From the NCBI GenBank assembly GCA_963920765.1, contig OY987250.1, positions 12,702,409 through 12,766,408 of the forward strand: a stretch of 64,000 nt of DNA, read 5' to 3'. This DNA comes from Ulota crispa (Eukaryota > Streptophyta > Bryopsida > Orthotrichales > Orthotrichaceae). Below, piece by piece: positions 1-13,713 of this stretch. Both the position numbers and the translations under genes were made by a program. Every line of letters begins with the position of its first letter. The first letter of the stretch is position 1. The notes below the pieces were generated by a model. That model had not been told where the DNA came from. It was given only the letters and a program-made list of their open reading frames with translations, and did no database searches.

Positions 1-714
1 ATAGTAGAGGTAAATGTGATGTTTCTATTTAGCATAGGCAACCCCATTTAGTAATCTTTTGTAGGAATTCATCTTGAAGCTTTTAGTAGAGATTTCATTT
101 AAAAACAAATATTGGTACTAAATCAATTTAAATAACTGAATTAAAATAATTCTAAGATAAATTTTCTAATTAATTGAGCAAATTATGATGATCAATTGAA
201 TTTAAGTTATTAAAAGGATATCTATGTCATTCATAAAAAGAGCACAAAGGAGTTCAATTTTTTTAAACAAAATAAAAAAATCCAATGAGACATAGAAAAA
301 TGCTCCCCAATTTCAAAATTAATAAAATACCCAATGTGGTTCAATCCATTTCTTAAACTGAAATCAATTTGCCTCTTCATCTCTCCCTCTCCACCCCATT
401 GTAGTTGAATTTGAAATCCAAGTTAGAAAAAGATCCAACGGGGTTCACCAAAAGATGCCCTCCCACACCAAACACCCATGTTATTATCCTTTCACTTTGC
501 CCCTTGGCCCTCAGCCAATCACTAATTATCAAATCAGACACACACAAACACAAAATACACTATGGAAAGTGGGCATTTTTTTATAAGGATAGATTTAGGG
601 GGCTTTGAAATGCTTTGAAGGCCTGACAATTTCTACTCTTGACTCTCTAACTTCTGTATTTCTTGTGCCCTTCTTATATTCTTACCTGAAAAGCACTTTT
701 TTAGCACTAGTTAA
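1..714. other. AT-rich intergenic sequence, no gene seen
   Basis: This stretch is AT-rich with only short accidental open frames. I see no exon with splice signals, no RNA gene and no clear terminal repeat. It ends at the Stowaway-like element that begins at 717. Confidence 0.5.
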
Positions 715-716
715 TA

Positions 717-1519
717 CTCCCTTTGTTCCTCTAAAAATGTCCAAAAAGCTTCCTTGCAAAGGACTAATTGTGTTTTTAGCCTTTGTGCTAGCTGCACATG
801 CATTCTAGAATCAATACACCATCTATATATCAAATGTATGCAAAATTTCTAGTTTTGATGTTGTTGATCAAGCACCCAAATTCCATGCAAAAAGTACCTT
901 CTCTATGCATAGTTTGTGAATGCTGCTAGTTCCTCATTATTTTAGTTTTTGTGCTAGTGACACATGCATTCTAGAATTAATATGTACCATCTACCAAATG
1001 TATGTAAATCTCTAGCTTTGATGTTGTCCTTTAAGCAACAAAATTCTATATAAAAAATACCATATTTGTGAATGTTGCCAGCTCCTCATTATTGATGATT
1101 TAAAAATAAGTAGCAACAATGGTACCTCATATGGGCAAGGCCAAGCTTGCTAGGAGAGGAATGCTCCTTAAGGATACCTTTCCATGGCGGGCTGGAGGGG
1201 TCTAGGCATGGACCTCAAGCCTCAAATTTTGCAAAAGTTAATTTACACGCCTAGACCTTCTGGACCCAAAATTGGAGCTTGCTTTCTAAACTATATGTTT
1301 GAATTTCAGATTTTTTATTCCATTTTGCCTGTGGATGTCAACCTGGATGGGCCTCCGGTTCCAATTACCCATGGCAAGGTACCCTAATTGCCTAACTTGT
1401 CCCCATGAGATCATTGAACATGACCAACGCTTTCTCAGCTTTTGGAATCAGCAAAAGGGAGCTTTTTAGTGGTACAAGAAATGTGTCTGAATTGGACGGT
1501 TTTAGAGGGACAGAGGGAG
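717..1519. mobile_element. Stowaway-like (Tc1/mariner) MITE, copy 1
   Basis: The left end reads CTCCCTTTGTTCCTCTAAAA and the right end is its near-perfect inverse, ending GACAGAGGGAG. Both ends are flanked by TA (715-716 and 1520-1521), the target duplication of Tc1/mariner elements. The interior matches the copies at 16687-17265 and 52226-52807 in reverse orientation; for example the block near 1405-1440 is the inverse of one near 16775-16805. It is about 220 bp longer than those copies, with extra sequence around 1175-1385. No transposase is encoded. Confidence 0.8.
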
Positions 1520-2084
1520 TATGTCCTAATGATGACAGTACTTCAAATATGATATGGCCCTCTAGACACCATGACCAATAAGGGCAATGTGCCAGAAGTT
1601 AAGTTCTAAATTGAGACACATCCTATTGGCTTTGGACTAGAGGAGAGTAGGCTTTGCAGCGTGAGAAGCTGTTTGAGTTTGTACCTTACTTGAAAAGCAA
1701 GCCACTGCTACACAAACAGAGCCTCGTGTAACCTTGCAGCTTGGTTTTCAACAACAAGAGCTTTAACCTTACTCCGTTTATGTTTTACGTGTGCTCATTC
1801 GGACATAAACACCATGAGAGTTCAAAGTTACGTATTCCTCCAAAAAGTGCAGAAGTCAGAAGCTGTCAATCCAAGAATCTACATTAATACAAATCTTCAA
1901 TTTAAAACACCACAGTCCAGCGAATTTATAAACAGAATCTTCAGAGTTTGCTCGTATGGCTAGAAATGCTGCCTATGATGCAGGAACTTCAAATTAGACA
2001 CACAAGTCTTGTAGATGTGGGAAAAGCATGTCGCGAAGTTGCTTGTTTTAGCTAGTTTTGGAGAACACTCAAACTTACAGTTTG
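1520..2084. other. 3' flank of the DRC7-like gene
   Basis: No coding signal is seen. Because the DRC7-like gene is transcribed leftward and stops at 2085, this stretch probably holds its 3' UTR and polyadenylation region. No transcript end can be placed. Confidence 0.4.
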
Positions 2085-5000
2085 TCATGGACCACGTGTT
2101 GCATAGAGTTCATGAAGGCGAGGATCATTTCGAAGCTTTTCATTCATTTCAGCGTACCTGAACAAGAACAAGTCACAATTGAAATTATTGTCAGATTTAC
2201 CACCGTGAGTAACTCCTGCTTACAATCCCTTTTGCAAAGAAACGAAATGATTAATGTACGGTAACTTACTCATATATATAATTGGAGTTCTTGAGTGATG
2301 TTTAGAGCCTGGTAGTCTATCAAACCTCTGTCAATTCTTAAGAGAGCCAACATCCATGATGTGGACATAATGTGGACGATGAACATATAGTTCAAAACAA
2401 TATTGCATCCGTTGTAGAGATGGATATTGTTCATTCAACTATTCCACAAAAGTGAATGAGATGTACGTTGCATTTCTGTTATTGGTTTGTTATGGTTGGT
2501 TCACTTTTGCAATCTATATGCCTTGATAGTACCATTTCTGCAATACCCCTTGGCACTCGTAAGGATGAAACACGTGAAAACCAACTTACCTTTTCAGAGC
2601 TTGCTCTTCGTGGTATGCATGACGTTCCTCCAATATGCGAATGCGGAATACAGCCAGTTCACAAGCCTTTTCGTACTCTTCTTCCTCGGCAACAGTCATG
2701 CCCTCACGATCACGCTCAAAATTGGTTCGTGCTTTTGCAAGCTGTGACGTTTCTTCTTCATAGCGTCCCTGTCAGCAGCACAGGCACGTTAGAAAAATAA
2801 TAAATACAAGAGCATAAGATACCATCCGTATTTAATTCCTACAACCAGATTTAAAAATCAAAAAAACCCATTTATGAAGCTAACGTAACTTTTACTACAT
2901 ATTTCTGTCATTCAAAAACCTCAGTATAAGATTTTAGCTTTTTATTGGTACATTTTGTTACCTTCCTTGAAACCTTTCAATGCTTTAATTCAACTCGTAC
3001 AGTATGAAATCGGTGAGTGTGGGTTATTTGAGGACTCAAGTGTGAACAACGTGACGTTTGAAACTAACTACACATGTCTAAAATTGCAATTGTGGTGATG
3101 AACAATGTTTCTCAACCTAGTTTTAGAGTTCTCATTCAAAGATTATGGTCAATGTTCTTGTTGCTTACCTGGATAATAGCTGCGCGTGCCACTAGCCTTT
3201 CTTTCAATGTACTCATACAGTTGTCTCGAACGACTATCATTTGCGGACGTGTTAGATGTTGTCTTGGTTTGATTCCAGGAGGGAAATACGGTGATAGGTA
3301 GTCTGTTTCAACCTGTCGTGAAAAAGTCCATGATACGCGGTCTTCAGTTGCAAGACAAAGAAACTATGATCATGAATAAATTATCTGATAGTTTGCCCAA
3401 TCTTGGTATGTCATTATGGCTTGCGAACCTTACTAAGTTTGTTATAAACTTTTGTTTACAAGCTTAAGAGCAGAAAATGAAGTGCAATTTATCCTCTAAA
3501 GGACTTTGGATCCTTTTCAATTTCTGTACTTATTCATATTTTCCTTGTGTACACCAAACCTAGATGAGATTCAGTGTGAGCACAAACAACAATATGTACA
3601 TAGAAGGAAGAGCATCATGTTTTCACAACCTAACAGTAAGTTAACCATGATACTCAACCATCGTATGTAAAATGAGAAAAATCCAGTATCCAAGTGTAGA
3701 GCCGTTTATTAAAGGGTTATACCTTTGATACTTCTTGAACATCATGATCCTTCTTCACTTGTGCAATATCTGAAAACGGTGTCATTATGACTACACATTG
3801 TTCTTCCCGGGCTCGTTGCTCTAGCAGGTCCACAACGTCCTGTTCTGCTTCGCGTATTCCTTGAATACTCTCCTTTTCTGCTATTTGTAGGTGATGGTAT
3901 TCATCAATTTGGGCAAAACCCTCCATCTTTTGTAGAAATGGATCAACCTGCATGACCTCAAGCATTAGGTTAGAAATTTCGAAGATTAGATTTCAGGTAT
4001 CTATTTTAGATTATAATCATGAGTTTCACTTATGAGTATATTTCATTTGTAACAAGGCTATGAAGTCATTGAATGGAAACTTCGGCATACATGCATTGAT
4101 ACGTAGGAGCCATCTCTTTCATAGATTTTGGTATTGTTGGTGACACGTCCATTAACAAAATGATAATCTACTCTTATTTGCTGTAAAGGAATTCTAAAAA
4201 CTCTTTTTGCAACATTGTCTGATGGTTTCACTTCGGCTCTGAAACTATACCTGACAATATCATAGACATCAATTGTTTGTGGGTTGACGATATCAGAGAC
4301 ATATATTGACTTAAGAAACCATTTCAAAACATAATCGTCGTAACATATTCCAAAATTAATCAAATGGCCTCTAAGAAATTTTCAGAGTACTTACTTTTGA
4401 GTGACCTTGGTGATTGCTAACTGCTTATCATTAACTGATCTTCTCCGGATGTTTGTCATCTTGTTGTTCTTCTTATCCTGAAGTCGGCGAAGTCTTTCCG
4501 CAACAGAGGGTTGCTGCTTTCCTCGTTTCACCCTACAAATCATGAAGTAAATCAAATCTAAGAATTGATTAAATCTTTCTATTTTGCGTAATTCTGAAAC
4601 ATGGAAAATGTTTCATTTAATAAACTCAAAACCAAAATAGTATTTGGGTTCTGTAGAGAGTCAGGATCTAGTAAACACTCACAGGCAAACCGAAAATTAC
4701 TAGGACAGCAAAGTCAGCCCTCTGTAAGGACAGATTCTGTAACTGCAAATTCATTTGAATGTTCTCAAAGTCTATCATGTCGTCTACACATCTGATTGGA
4801 GAACTTCCACATGGCAAGCTATGAGAAGCATAGGAATGCTCAAAGCAGTCAATTTCTCACCCAAAGAGATGTCAATAAAGAGGGTTTACTATGTACACAA
4901 CTAATACAGAAGGATATCTTCTGATGAAACTGGCGAAAGGGCCATTATACATAACAACTTAATTGAAAAGCATATTGAACACCACATTCATTAAATTGGG

Positions 5001-8000
5001 AAAACCAGATTCCCAAGTTGTACCCTAATGATCGGTTTAAGTTGGTCAACTTAATCCAAAATGTTACAAAATTCCCAATTTAATGAATATGGTGTTATTG
5101 GTAACTGAGATGCCTACCGTAAAATGTGGTAAAAAATTTATTACCTGATTTTGCTTTTGCTAGTCCTGCGCTTAGCACTCCCTTGCATAGACTTACGGCC
5201 ATGTACACTGGATCTGGATCTTCGGCTAACAACGCTTCCATGTCGAACACTACCACCAGCAGAATCGCTTCCTTCGGTTGTCATATCGACAGTGGACATA
5301 TCAAAGCTTCGAGTTGAACCCGGAATACTCTCTTCCGCTAATGCCAAGGGAGGAGCATATACAACACAACGATAAATCATGGCATTCTCTGTGTTAGCAT
5401 ACGTCTCTGTGACTTGCTTTCCTATGATCTGGTAAGGCCACTTTCCATGAATCAGAGTACCGCTTTCTGCTAAATATTGAATTCACTTATAATTGAAGGC
5501 AGCATATAAATTTGTAAAGCAAAAACCTAAGAATCAGCATACCTCTTCTCGTGTTTGAAGTCCATCGATACGTGCGCGGGGATAATACTCAAAATATCGC
5601 GAAGTTCCTTCAATTATCGTTATTGTTTTTATGCCTGAAGTTGTCCCTGCTCCAAATTGCTCTTGCACCTGGAATGTAAAGGAGAAAAAGATGTCAAACT
5701 GAAGCAGGCAGAAGGTGATCACGTCCAGAAAACAACAATTTTTTTCTAGAGATAACTACGTGATTGCTGCACAGCTATATCCCCAAAAATACCTTCATGT
5801 CCTTGAGGTAATATATCCGTTTCTTGAGCATATCTTTTCGTCGTTGATAGAAATCATGGCATTCAACCAAATCTTTATAGTTGTCATCTTTATAGTATAC
5901 CAAACGCTCAATAAGGCCATCCCATCGCATGTAATCTCCATAGAAGGCAAACATGATATGCACACAATGGTTGTATAGAGTTTTCTTGCAGCCTTTTGGG
6001 CACCTTTTCACCAAAACAAATTATAAAACTCAAACAACGCTAATAAACGAAATCGTCCCCATCTAAATTGGATACATGATTGATTCGTAGGTTTTTTCCT
6101 CGACTGCAAGAAAATGATTTATACGCACTTCTAGCTGACATTTTTCAGTTTCGATTTTGTGCTTGATGGCAAAAAAAAATGGTAATCAAGAACAATACAA
6201 TCTGAAACCAAAAATCAAATACCAAAAGAATGCCAGGAAATAAAAGAAATAGATCGCGAACCTTGTGACATAATTGTCAGCAGGTACATCAAGTTTAGGA
6301 ACCCAAGAAAGACCTAGGAACCAATGGTAGCTGGCAATGTCGCCACGAACGTCTTTCACGATTATCTCTCCTTTTTTTGCTTTTGACGCGGGCTGCTCTT
6401 CAGGAGGTTCTTCCTCAACCTTCTTGCCAAAAGCAATGGCCGGGTCCGTTGAAGGATCGTCCACGTGTGGTGTTGCCTGGTCGAGGTCCAATACAGTCTC
6501 CCACAAATTGATATTTTTGAAGTCCCATGATACATTTGCAATGCCTTCCCTAAAATCCACAATAAGTAAGACTTCATTCATTGCTTTTCTTTTGATACCT
6601 CCTACCCATTATTGCCTAAACTTACAAATAGGTAATTTAGAAATCTTTTGGACTCCAATGAGGTCTAAACCAATGATTTGCCGGAAGCAGACGTACTTCT
6701 TGGGGTTTGGTTGCATGTTGACCCATGAATTGACTGGGTTCCATGCAAACTCAATGGCTTGATATGGTGACTTGTCAAGGGCATACCTCCTGCCTGCAAA
6801 CATTCCGACATGAAATTGAAAGGTTTTTTGTAACTTGAATAGAGGGACATGATCCAATTTATAACTTGATTTTGTGGTGTCACTTATTACAGGCAAGTTA
6901 TAAAAGTCATTAAGATACCTGTAGTCGGTTCAATATAAAAAGTGTCGGGCAATTCACGGTCACCCTTAAACATAATAACCCAACAATGTAGCCGGAATTT
7001 ATCCAAAGGATCAGGAGGCGTGTCGTCTACTGGTGGAGGAGGAGGGGGTTCTTCCTTTTTGGGTGGAGGAGGGGCGTTCTTCTCCAGAAAGTCTATTAGA
7101 GTGTCGTCGTCGTCGGTTTTTCCTCGGACGGGTACCTACAACAACGATCACGACGATTACGATGATGAGATTAATCTTGAAGATAAAAACATAATTTATG
7201 ATAAAGCAAAAGCAAGAATTTTTGACAATTTCGACAAGGAGAACCAGTTGTATATCACCATACATTAGTACTGCTGCTACTAAAACAAGCTACAAATATC
7301 TGCCCGAGAAGAAGTCGATCCAGTCGTTTCTTTGCCAGGTATGTTCGATTATAAACAGGCTGAACAATGATCTCATACTTTTTCGGAGCGTCAGCAACTG
7401 GAGCTGGCTGCAAAGTTCAATATCATTGAGCAAAAAAAGAAAAGTTCTTGTCTACAGCGGTACAAATAATCATTACCGCATTTACTTCTAAAAATGCAGT
7501 AATGGAAATGCACGAAACTTACTGCATGCTTATCGTGATGTCCAGGTTTTTCAGGTACTGTGGTTTTCTTTGGTGCTGGTTCTATTTTGGACATGTCGAA
7601 ATTCATCTTCTTCTGCAATTTCCGATTGCCAAGGTGAGCAATCAAGAAAGTTAATATCCAAAAAACTGACACAAAAGTTAGCTCATTCATGTTTGAATCA
7701 TTTTGTCTGTATCATTAAAAAAGTAACAGATTCATCTCCAATATCTGGAAACGACATGCTTGGTTGCGCTTGATAGAGGACCTCATTATTGGTTGTGATA
7801 TCTTGAGGTGCATAACCGCATACACACATTGCATTGTAACCGACGCCCAGAAGTAACGAAACCAATGCTATTGAGTAGTCGAACGAATCTGCTTTTGCCC
7901 ACTATAGGTCAAGGAAAGTATCACATAAAATTAGCAGAGTTCCTCATCATATTCTATTAGAAAACAGCACAGAAGAACAAGCACGCAAAAACTTGTACTC

Positions 8001-11000
8001 AAGTTTACTAATAAATCTCAATGTTGCGAATAATGATGTTAAATGAAACCTGGAGGATAGTCAACGGGGATGGTAAGTATTTTGGAAAATCGAGCGGATT
8101 TTCTAAAGGCTCGTACTTCAAGAAGCCAGGGAGGAAGTTAGCAGCTCCTTCCCAGTAGAAGAATTCAGGGTATTTCAATTGTGAGGGTCTGATTGTGCTG
8201 CTTAGGAACTTCGGAATTCCAGCCTCATTGGGAATTATAAGCCCCAATGCTCTCCTGTCATGGTACAGCTGCTCGAACTGTCTGACCAGTGTTGCCAAAG
8301 CCTCACACCATGTTACCATATTGTCAATTACATTAATGCTTACGGTTTGGTGGAGTTTATAGATCTGAACACACAAAAATACGTAACAAGGGAGGAGAAA
8401 CGCACCCGTTTTTGCCACTTTTGAACATGGTCCTGAAGGCGCACATCAGCATCAGTAAGGAACTGATATGATCTTGGAAGTCCACGTAGCTACATTACAA
8501 ACCACAAATGGGACGCATGCAGTCCAGTTAGCTTAATGAGGCCCTCCAGAAATCATAAGCGAAGTAAATTAGATGTCCTAGGTTTCCATACCAGCGTTAA
8601 AAAAGCTTACCATGTACCTTAGTTTCGTTTGCCAATATTTCTGCAACACGATTTGATTTCGTATCAGGCGGTTTGGGCTTTACTGCTGGAAACACCTAAT
8701 GTGCACGTTCAGATTACAACTGAGATTCACTTAGTGACTGCAAGTATGATTCAACTGGTTGTAAATGACAAAACACAAGGAAGTGAAAATAATAAGTGTC
8801 AAACACATTACCATACCTTTGGCCCCAGATTCTCAGCATTGGCCTCCAAGTAAACGTCCCAAACTAACGAATCTGCGAAGCCTTCAATTGTGACTTGCTC
8901 CTCCGATGCATTTCGGTTTTGCACTACCAGAATCAAGTTCTTGAGGAAACAAAAACTGTTTCAGCATGCAGAAATACGTATATCATCAACACTGCTCTTT
9001 AAATACCACTTTGTGCCGGTGCATACGATTATCAGAAAACCTTCAAGAGAACAACATTCTGAATCTACAGTTCTTTGTGTCGTTCAAATTGATTTCATAT
9101 AATATAATGCCCTCAACTCACCTGGAAATCGGTGTCGGGGACAGCTCAGTTTCTATCTCGACCCAGCTGTGTCCTTCTGCACAGCTAATGACAAAACATC
9201 CTTTAAATGCAAATTTAACGTAGCTTTTATTATACATTCACTCACACTTTGATAATGACTACTGTCAATCGATTTGTAATTAAAGAGAAATGCTTTAGAA
9301 AATCAAACAAAGTACAAAAAGCTCGTGGAATTGAAGGTGTGCAGTGCATGAACAAGTTGAGAGCTCATAAAACTGGACTGATGATCACCTGAATAAAAGA
9401 ACCTGACGAGCAAATGTTAACTTACACGATATGGAAAAACATACCATGAAAAAAGTCTTTGCGAGAATGAATGGCGTCAATTACCATGGTATTGGAGTTC
9501 CATTTTATCAACAAGGGGCAATAACATTGCCTGGTGACTGCATCAGCAACATACACACCATCAATTTGTGTGTCAATATGAGCATAAAATAAGAAAAGAA
9601 ACCTCATTTTCCTGACTAGTTCAATCAGTTATTCACAATAAGAGCATTGTTGTGGCGTATTTGCCATAGCAATTGATCTAGAGCTCTCGAAAACTGAACT
9701 TCCAAGCTTAATCAAAGAAGAAAAATAAATGCAACCACAGATGCATATCTTGTTTACCTGGTAACCTCCTCGAGATTGTCAACGGGGGGTAATGACATGG
9801 AGAACATGCTTGTCTTCGCTGCTCCGCTTGAACTCGTGCCACCAACGATATAGAACCTACATAACAGTCACTTGTTGGCCATTCCTTCATGAATATTTCA
9901 ATAATATCCTCTCTTTATTCAAATTAGAGTCATACTACATACAATTAGAAAAAAACACTGTAGATTTTCGTATGTGATTTCGTACTTATTATTCATTATT
10001 TTGGCAGTGTGCCCATGTCTCGGTTCCAATCCTGCTTGATTTACCTGTGGGCACACGGGTAGTATTTACGTTTTACAAAAACATGCCAAATGCTCAGTAT
10101 ATTGAACTCGAAAGTTCTAAAAACTTGAAATGGCACACCCAATTGTGATTTTAAATAAAATTTGCAAAAGCACAGTGAAAACGAGGATAGCCACCTTGAT
10201 CCAAATAAAGTTAACGGTGCTCATGACATACATGTCATCCAAAATCAACTCAGCCCTTCCTCCATGAATATAGATAACATTGTCCTCTACTACCATTGCT
10301 GCGTTTTGACGAGGGTTCGGTTTTGACCCTTTCGTGCTCTGCGGGGTCCACGTCCATGTCTACATCACAAGCATTAGCACCTATAAGCAAGCAACCTATC
10401 ACCTTCGAGTAAGATTGATAGTTCTAATTTTCTTTTTTCATTACCTAGGTTGCTTATCAACAACTGCTGTGATCATCACGATGCATCGAATTTAACAACG
10501 TCCAAGTTCAAACATACTTAAATTTCTGTCTGCAATACAAACGGTTCACCTTGGCATCAAGGATGTAGAGATCATTGAATCGTTGACGAGTACCACGACC
10601 TCCAAACATCATAATCTTATCTCCGACTGCTACCATACTCGCTCCTTCTCTCACATGCGGTTGGGGCCCTTCCAATAATGGCTGCAAAAATTACATTATC
10701 TAAAATTTTATCACTAGGGTTTGGCTTAGAATTTATTGCTTGGAATGAATGCATTCTCAGCTTTATTGCCTTAGTGGACTGATATTTAAACTTCTGCATA
10801 GGGCACAAGTGGTTACCTTGACCCACGACATACTTCGAAGATCGATATAATAGAAATCGTTCAGCAATTTCTGCTCCTCGTTTCTTCCTCCAAAAATGAA
10901 TAATCTGTTGATAATAGCATATGAGACTGAACAATTTTATATGCATACAGCAAACAACGAGTTCTTCCAGATTTCTAAGTTCTCATTTTGAACTAAACGT

Positions 11001-13713
11001 CGATGTTATTGAGGTTGTCGAAGTTGCGTTCTCAGTGAGCAGGCTTTACCGGGTTATTCAAAATAAATGTACCAAATCGTGTCTTAAAATCTTGTGATAC
11101 AAGCATGAGCTGAATCAAGTTCGCAGTAAAACATGAACACATCTCGTGAATAAAGAATATTATGAAATTTGATTGATTAAAATTCCATAATACAGAATGA
11201 AAATCATAGAGTTGATCCTTGTACATTTTTGGTATTACCGATGTGTACCATCAAAGGCAGCTGCATGCCCATCACGACAAGATGGAGGACCTCCATTGGT
11301 TACCGGCCGTCCCCATATCAGAGTCAAATAATTGATACTGTATAACTCATCCACCTGCCAGCCCAGAGACGGTTGCAGACAGTTGCTAAGCATACATTAG
11401 AAGTTGACAAATAAAGGCTTCATTTTTAATGAAGTTTAACTTAATATGATGAGCATTCTTTTATAGTAGCTAAGTAACCAGCACGGTTTCAGAACCTTAC
11501 GCCAGATGAACATAATACCTTGCCATATTTGCTGATGAAACCTCCAAACACGTAAGTGACATTGAGAGCTTGAGTGATGGAATGTCCAATTCTTGCTACT
11601 GGCCAATTACGATACTCACTTGTTGTATAGTACCGCTTATATGAACCTAATCATTGTAAAACCTATGTGTCAGACATAACCAATATTCCTCTCAAGGACC
11701 TTTTTTTACCGAAACATCACAAATTTGCAATTTTTTACCAATAGATTGAGCAGTAGGTCTCTGTGTCGCCTTGAACTCAAGTTGCTCTTCTTGGAATTGC
11801 GTACGAAGATATCCCATAAACGAAAAGAAACCCTGTTCCAAAATTTTAAAAATATCAACAGAAAATATAACACACTGGTTAAATTGCTTGAGTAAAACAT
11901 AATTCAGCATACTTGTTTCAATTCACTCGACTACAAATCGTAAAAAGAAATCATCATGGCTTGGCCGAAATATCTAACCTGTAAGTAGAGTTGTAAGCCA
12001 GGCTCGGCCAATGGATTACCCGAGCATTCCAAGCGCTGAATGTTCTTCAGGTGACCGATAGTTGCCGGCAATGCAGTTATCTTGTTAATATGAACGTCCA
12101 ATTCCACCAACTCGCTCAACTTCCCAATTGATACCGGCAAATTCGACATCTCGTTCTCACTAAGATTCAGCTTCATAAGAGATTTGGCTAATTCAATTGT
12201 AGCTGGAATAGCAGTTAACTTGTTTCTGGCTGAGCAATAGCAAAGACTGCTACACTTCAGATACTAATATAGCAACTCTGAGTAGTGTTTACTTTTAAAC
12301 AGATAGTAGCTGATTTCTAACCCTAGTTTCAAATAACTGGTTTGTCACCACGGTACTAGCAGTACTCACAAACGTTGAGGTTGATAAGATGAGGCATGTG
12401 AGACCAGAAGCATGGCAATGATCCTGAGAGAAGATTATTGGTGAAATCAATTTCTTTCATGTTAAACAAAGTACTCAATGCCATGTCAATCTCTTTTATG
12501 AAATTATCCGATGCGTCCAGAACCTGCAATTTGCAAACCACTCCAAGATAATAACCATGAAAACAGCTATCAAATCACTCATATGAATGTCCGCCGTCAG
12601 ATTCAAAGACACTGAAAGGAAACTATGTTCAAATTTGCACCTTCCGACCTGCTGGCGCTTTCAACTTAGAAATTCACAAATCGCAAACAACTCTAAGTTA
12701 GGGAATAACCTGGAGGTTTCTGAATGTGAAAGCAAGGCGAGGAAGGTCTGTAAAGCGATTGTTTTTCAGGATTAGAATTTTCATATGTTTCGTCTCTCCC
12801 ATATCCAGGGGTAAAACTTGGAAAATGTTTCTGCAAATTCAAAAAAGGAAAATGCGCAATGATGCTTAGATCACTAGCTCTCAGTTCTAAATTGTGGACT
12901 CCCAACGCAGCCACTCTCAATTCTAAGTATTGCATAGCTCAGCTGTAATCTCTGCTACTACTCTACAATAAATATACAATTCATTTGATGCCCAAAAATC
13001 ATCCAGATATATTTTGCGGGTAGTGAATGTACTTGGTAAGGTTAATCTCGTGTATCGCTGTGATACCAATGTACTTCGCTGTTTGTATGAATTTGTTAGG
13101 AATTTCCCACATGTTCATATTGCTGCAATTGACCATGGTTTAAAACATCATATATTCAAGCTCAAAATGGCACAATACATATGAGATCAACAATTGGAAA
13201 CACCAAACTCACTCGTATAATCTAATGCTTAAACCCTACGACTAGAAAAGTATCATGGACTATAGAGTATTGACAAGTCTAAGTGATTGACAACGGATGG
13301 CTACAAACATAAGAATAATGGAAGTAAGCAAGGTGCTAATGCTCTAAATTAGCGTGCAACAATCAATAGGGTTCAAGTACCGATTAACCACCTGAAGTTG
13401 AGTTTAAGACTTCGGCGGCACTCCACCATCCGCGCTTTGATCTTCTCCATGCTTGGTTTTTTCACTGAGATGAATCATTCCAGCACATTTCAAAACAGTT
13501 CACAATGAAGGGAAACAAAAACAATTCAAATCAGCTTCGTGGGCTTATGGAAGTGACAGATTAGGGTTCATTCTGTCAACTCTGATATGAGATATCGATA
13601 TTGCAAACGCAGGTTGCGAAAAAAAGAAAATTCGGATCAAATGAGTCATAAAACTTACAAGGCGGTGTTCCGGGTTTGCCTGACGAAGGCGGCGACGCCG
13701 GTTGCTTCCCCAT
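2085..13713 (-). CDS. DRC7: LRR-Kelch-DRC7: nexin-dynein regulatory complex subunit 7 (FAP50/CCDC135 family)
   Basis: This is a structural subunit of the nexin-dynein regulatory complex, which links neighbouring outer doublets in motile axonemes. Thirty-four exons join in one frame to 1647 residues. Exons, N to C: 13659-13713, 13392-13464, 13033-13122, 12710-12830, 12370-12523, 11979-12229, 11739-11832, 11519-11646, 11239-11354, 10817-10904, 10550-10681, 10195-10359, 9986-10044, 9758-9856, 9122-9184, 8817-8955, 8618-8695, 8406-8489, 8050-8364, 7728-7901, 7523-7612, 7294-7407, 6919-7135, 6697-6793, 6262-6549, 5793-6003, 5543-5668, 5145-5428, 4395-4532, 4091-4370, 3723-3947, 3169-3312, 2590-2768, 2085-2157. 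Residues about 60-250 are leucine-rich repeats and about 285-545 are Kelch repeats (FGG and GG blades). The rest, from about 640, is the DRC7 core. It includes a transglutaminase-like segment GVGYNAMCVCGYAP (787-800), an acidic, proline-rich linker near 900-930, and a C-terminal coiled-coil part with ARIDGL, DYLSPYFPPG and FRIRILEERHAYHEE. The C-terminal half follows the order of the animal protein (about 870 residues). The donor after exon 20 (GTTACT) is weak, so that junction may be off. The start is the only ATG upstream that keeps phase. Confidence 0.92.
4977..5096. repeat. Hairpin MITE in a DRC7 intron
   Basis: An imperfect inverted repeat of about 25 bp bounds this block: the left arm runs AACACCACATTCATTAAATT and the right arm is its inverse, ending ATGGTGTT. 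It lies inside the intron 4533-5144. The arm resembles the ends of the element at 51153-51415 (AACACCATATTAGG...TTGGGAAAAAC), so it may be a short relative of that family. The target duplication is unclear. Confidence 0.55.
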
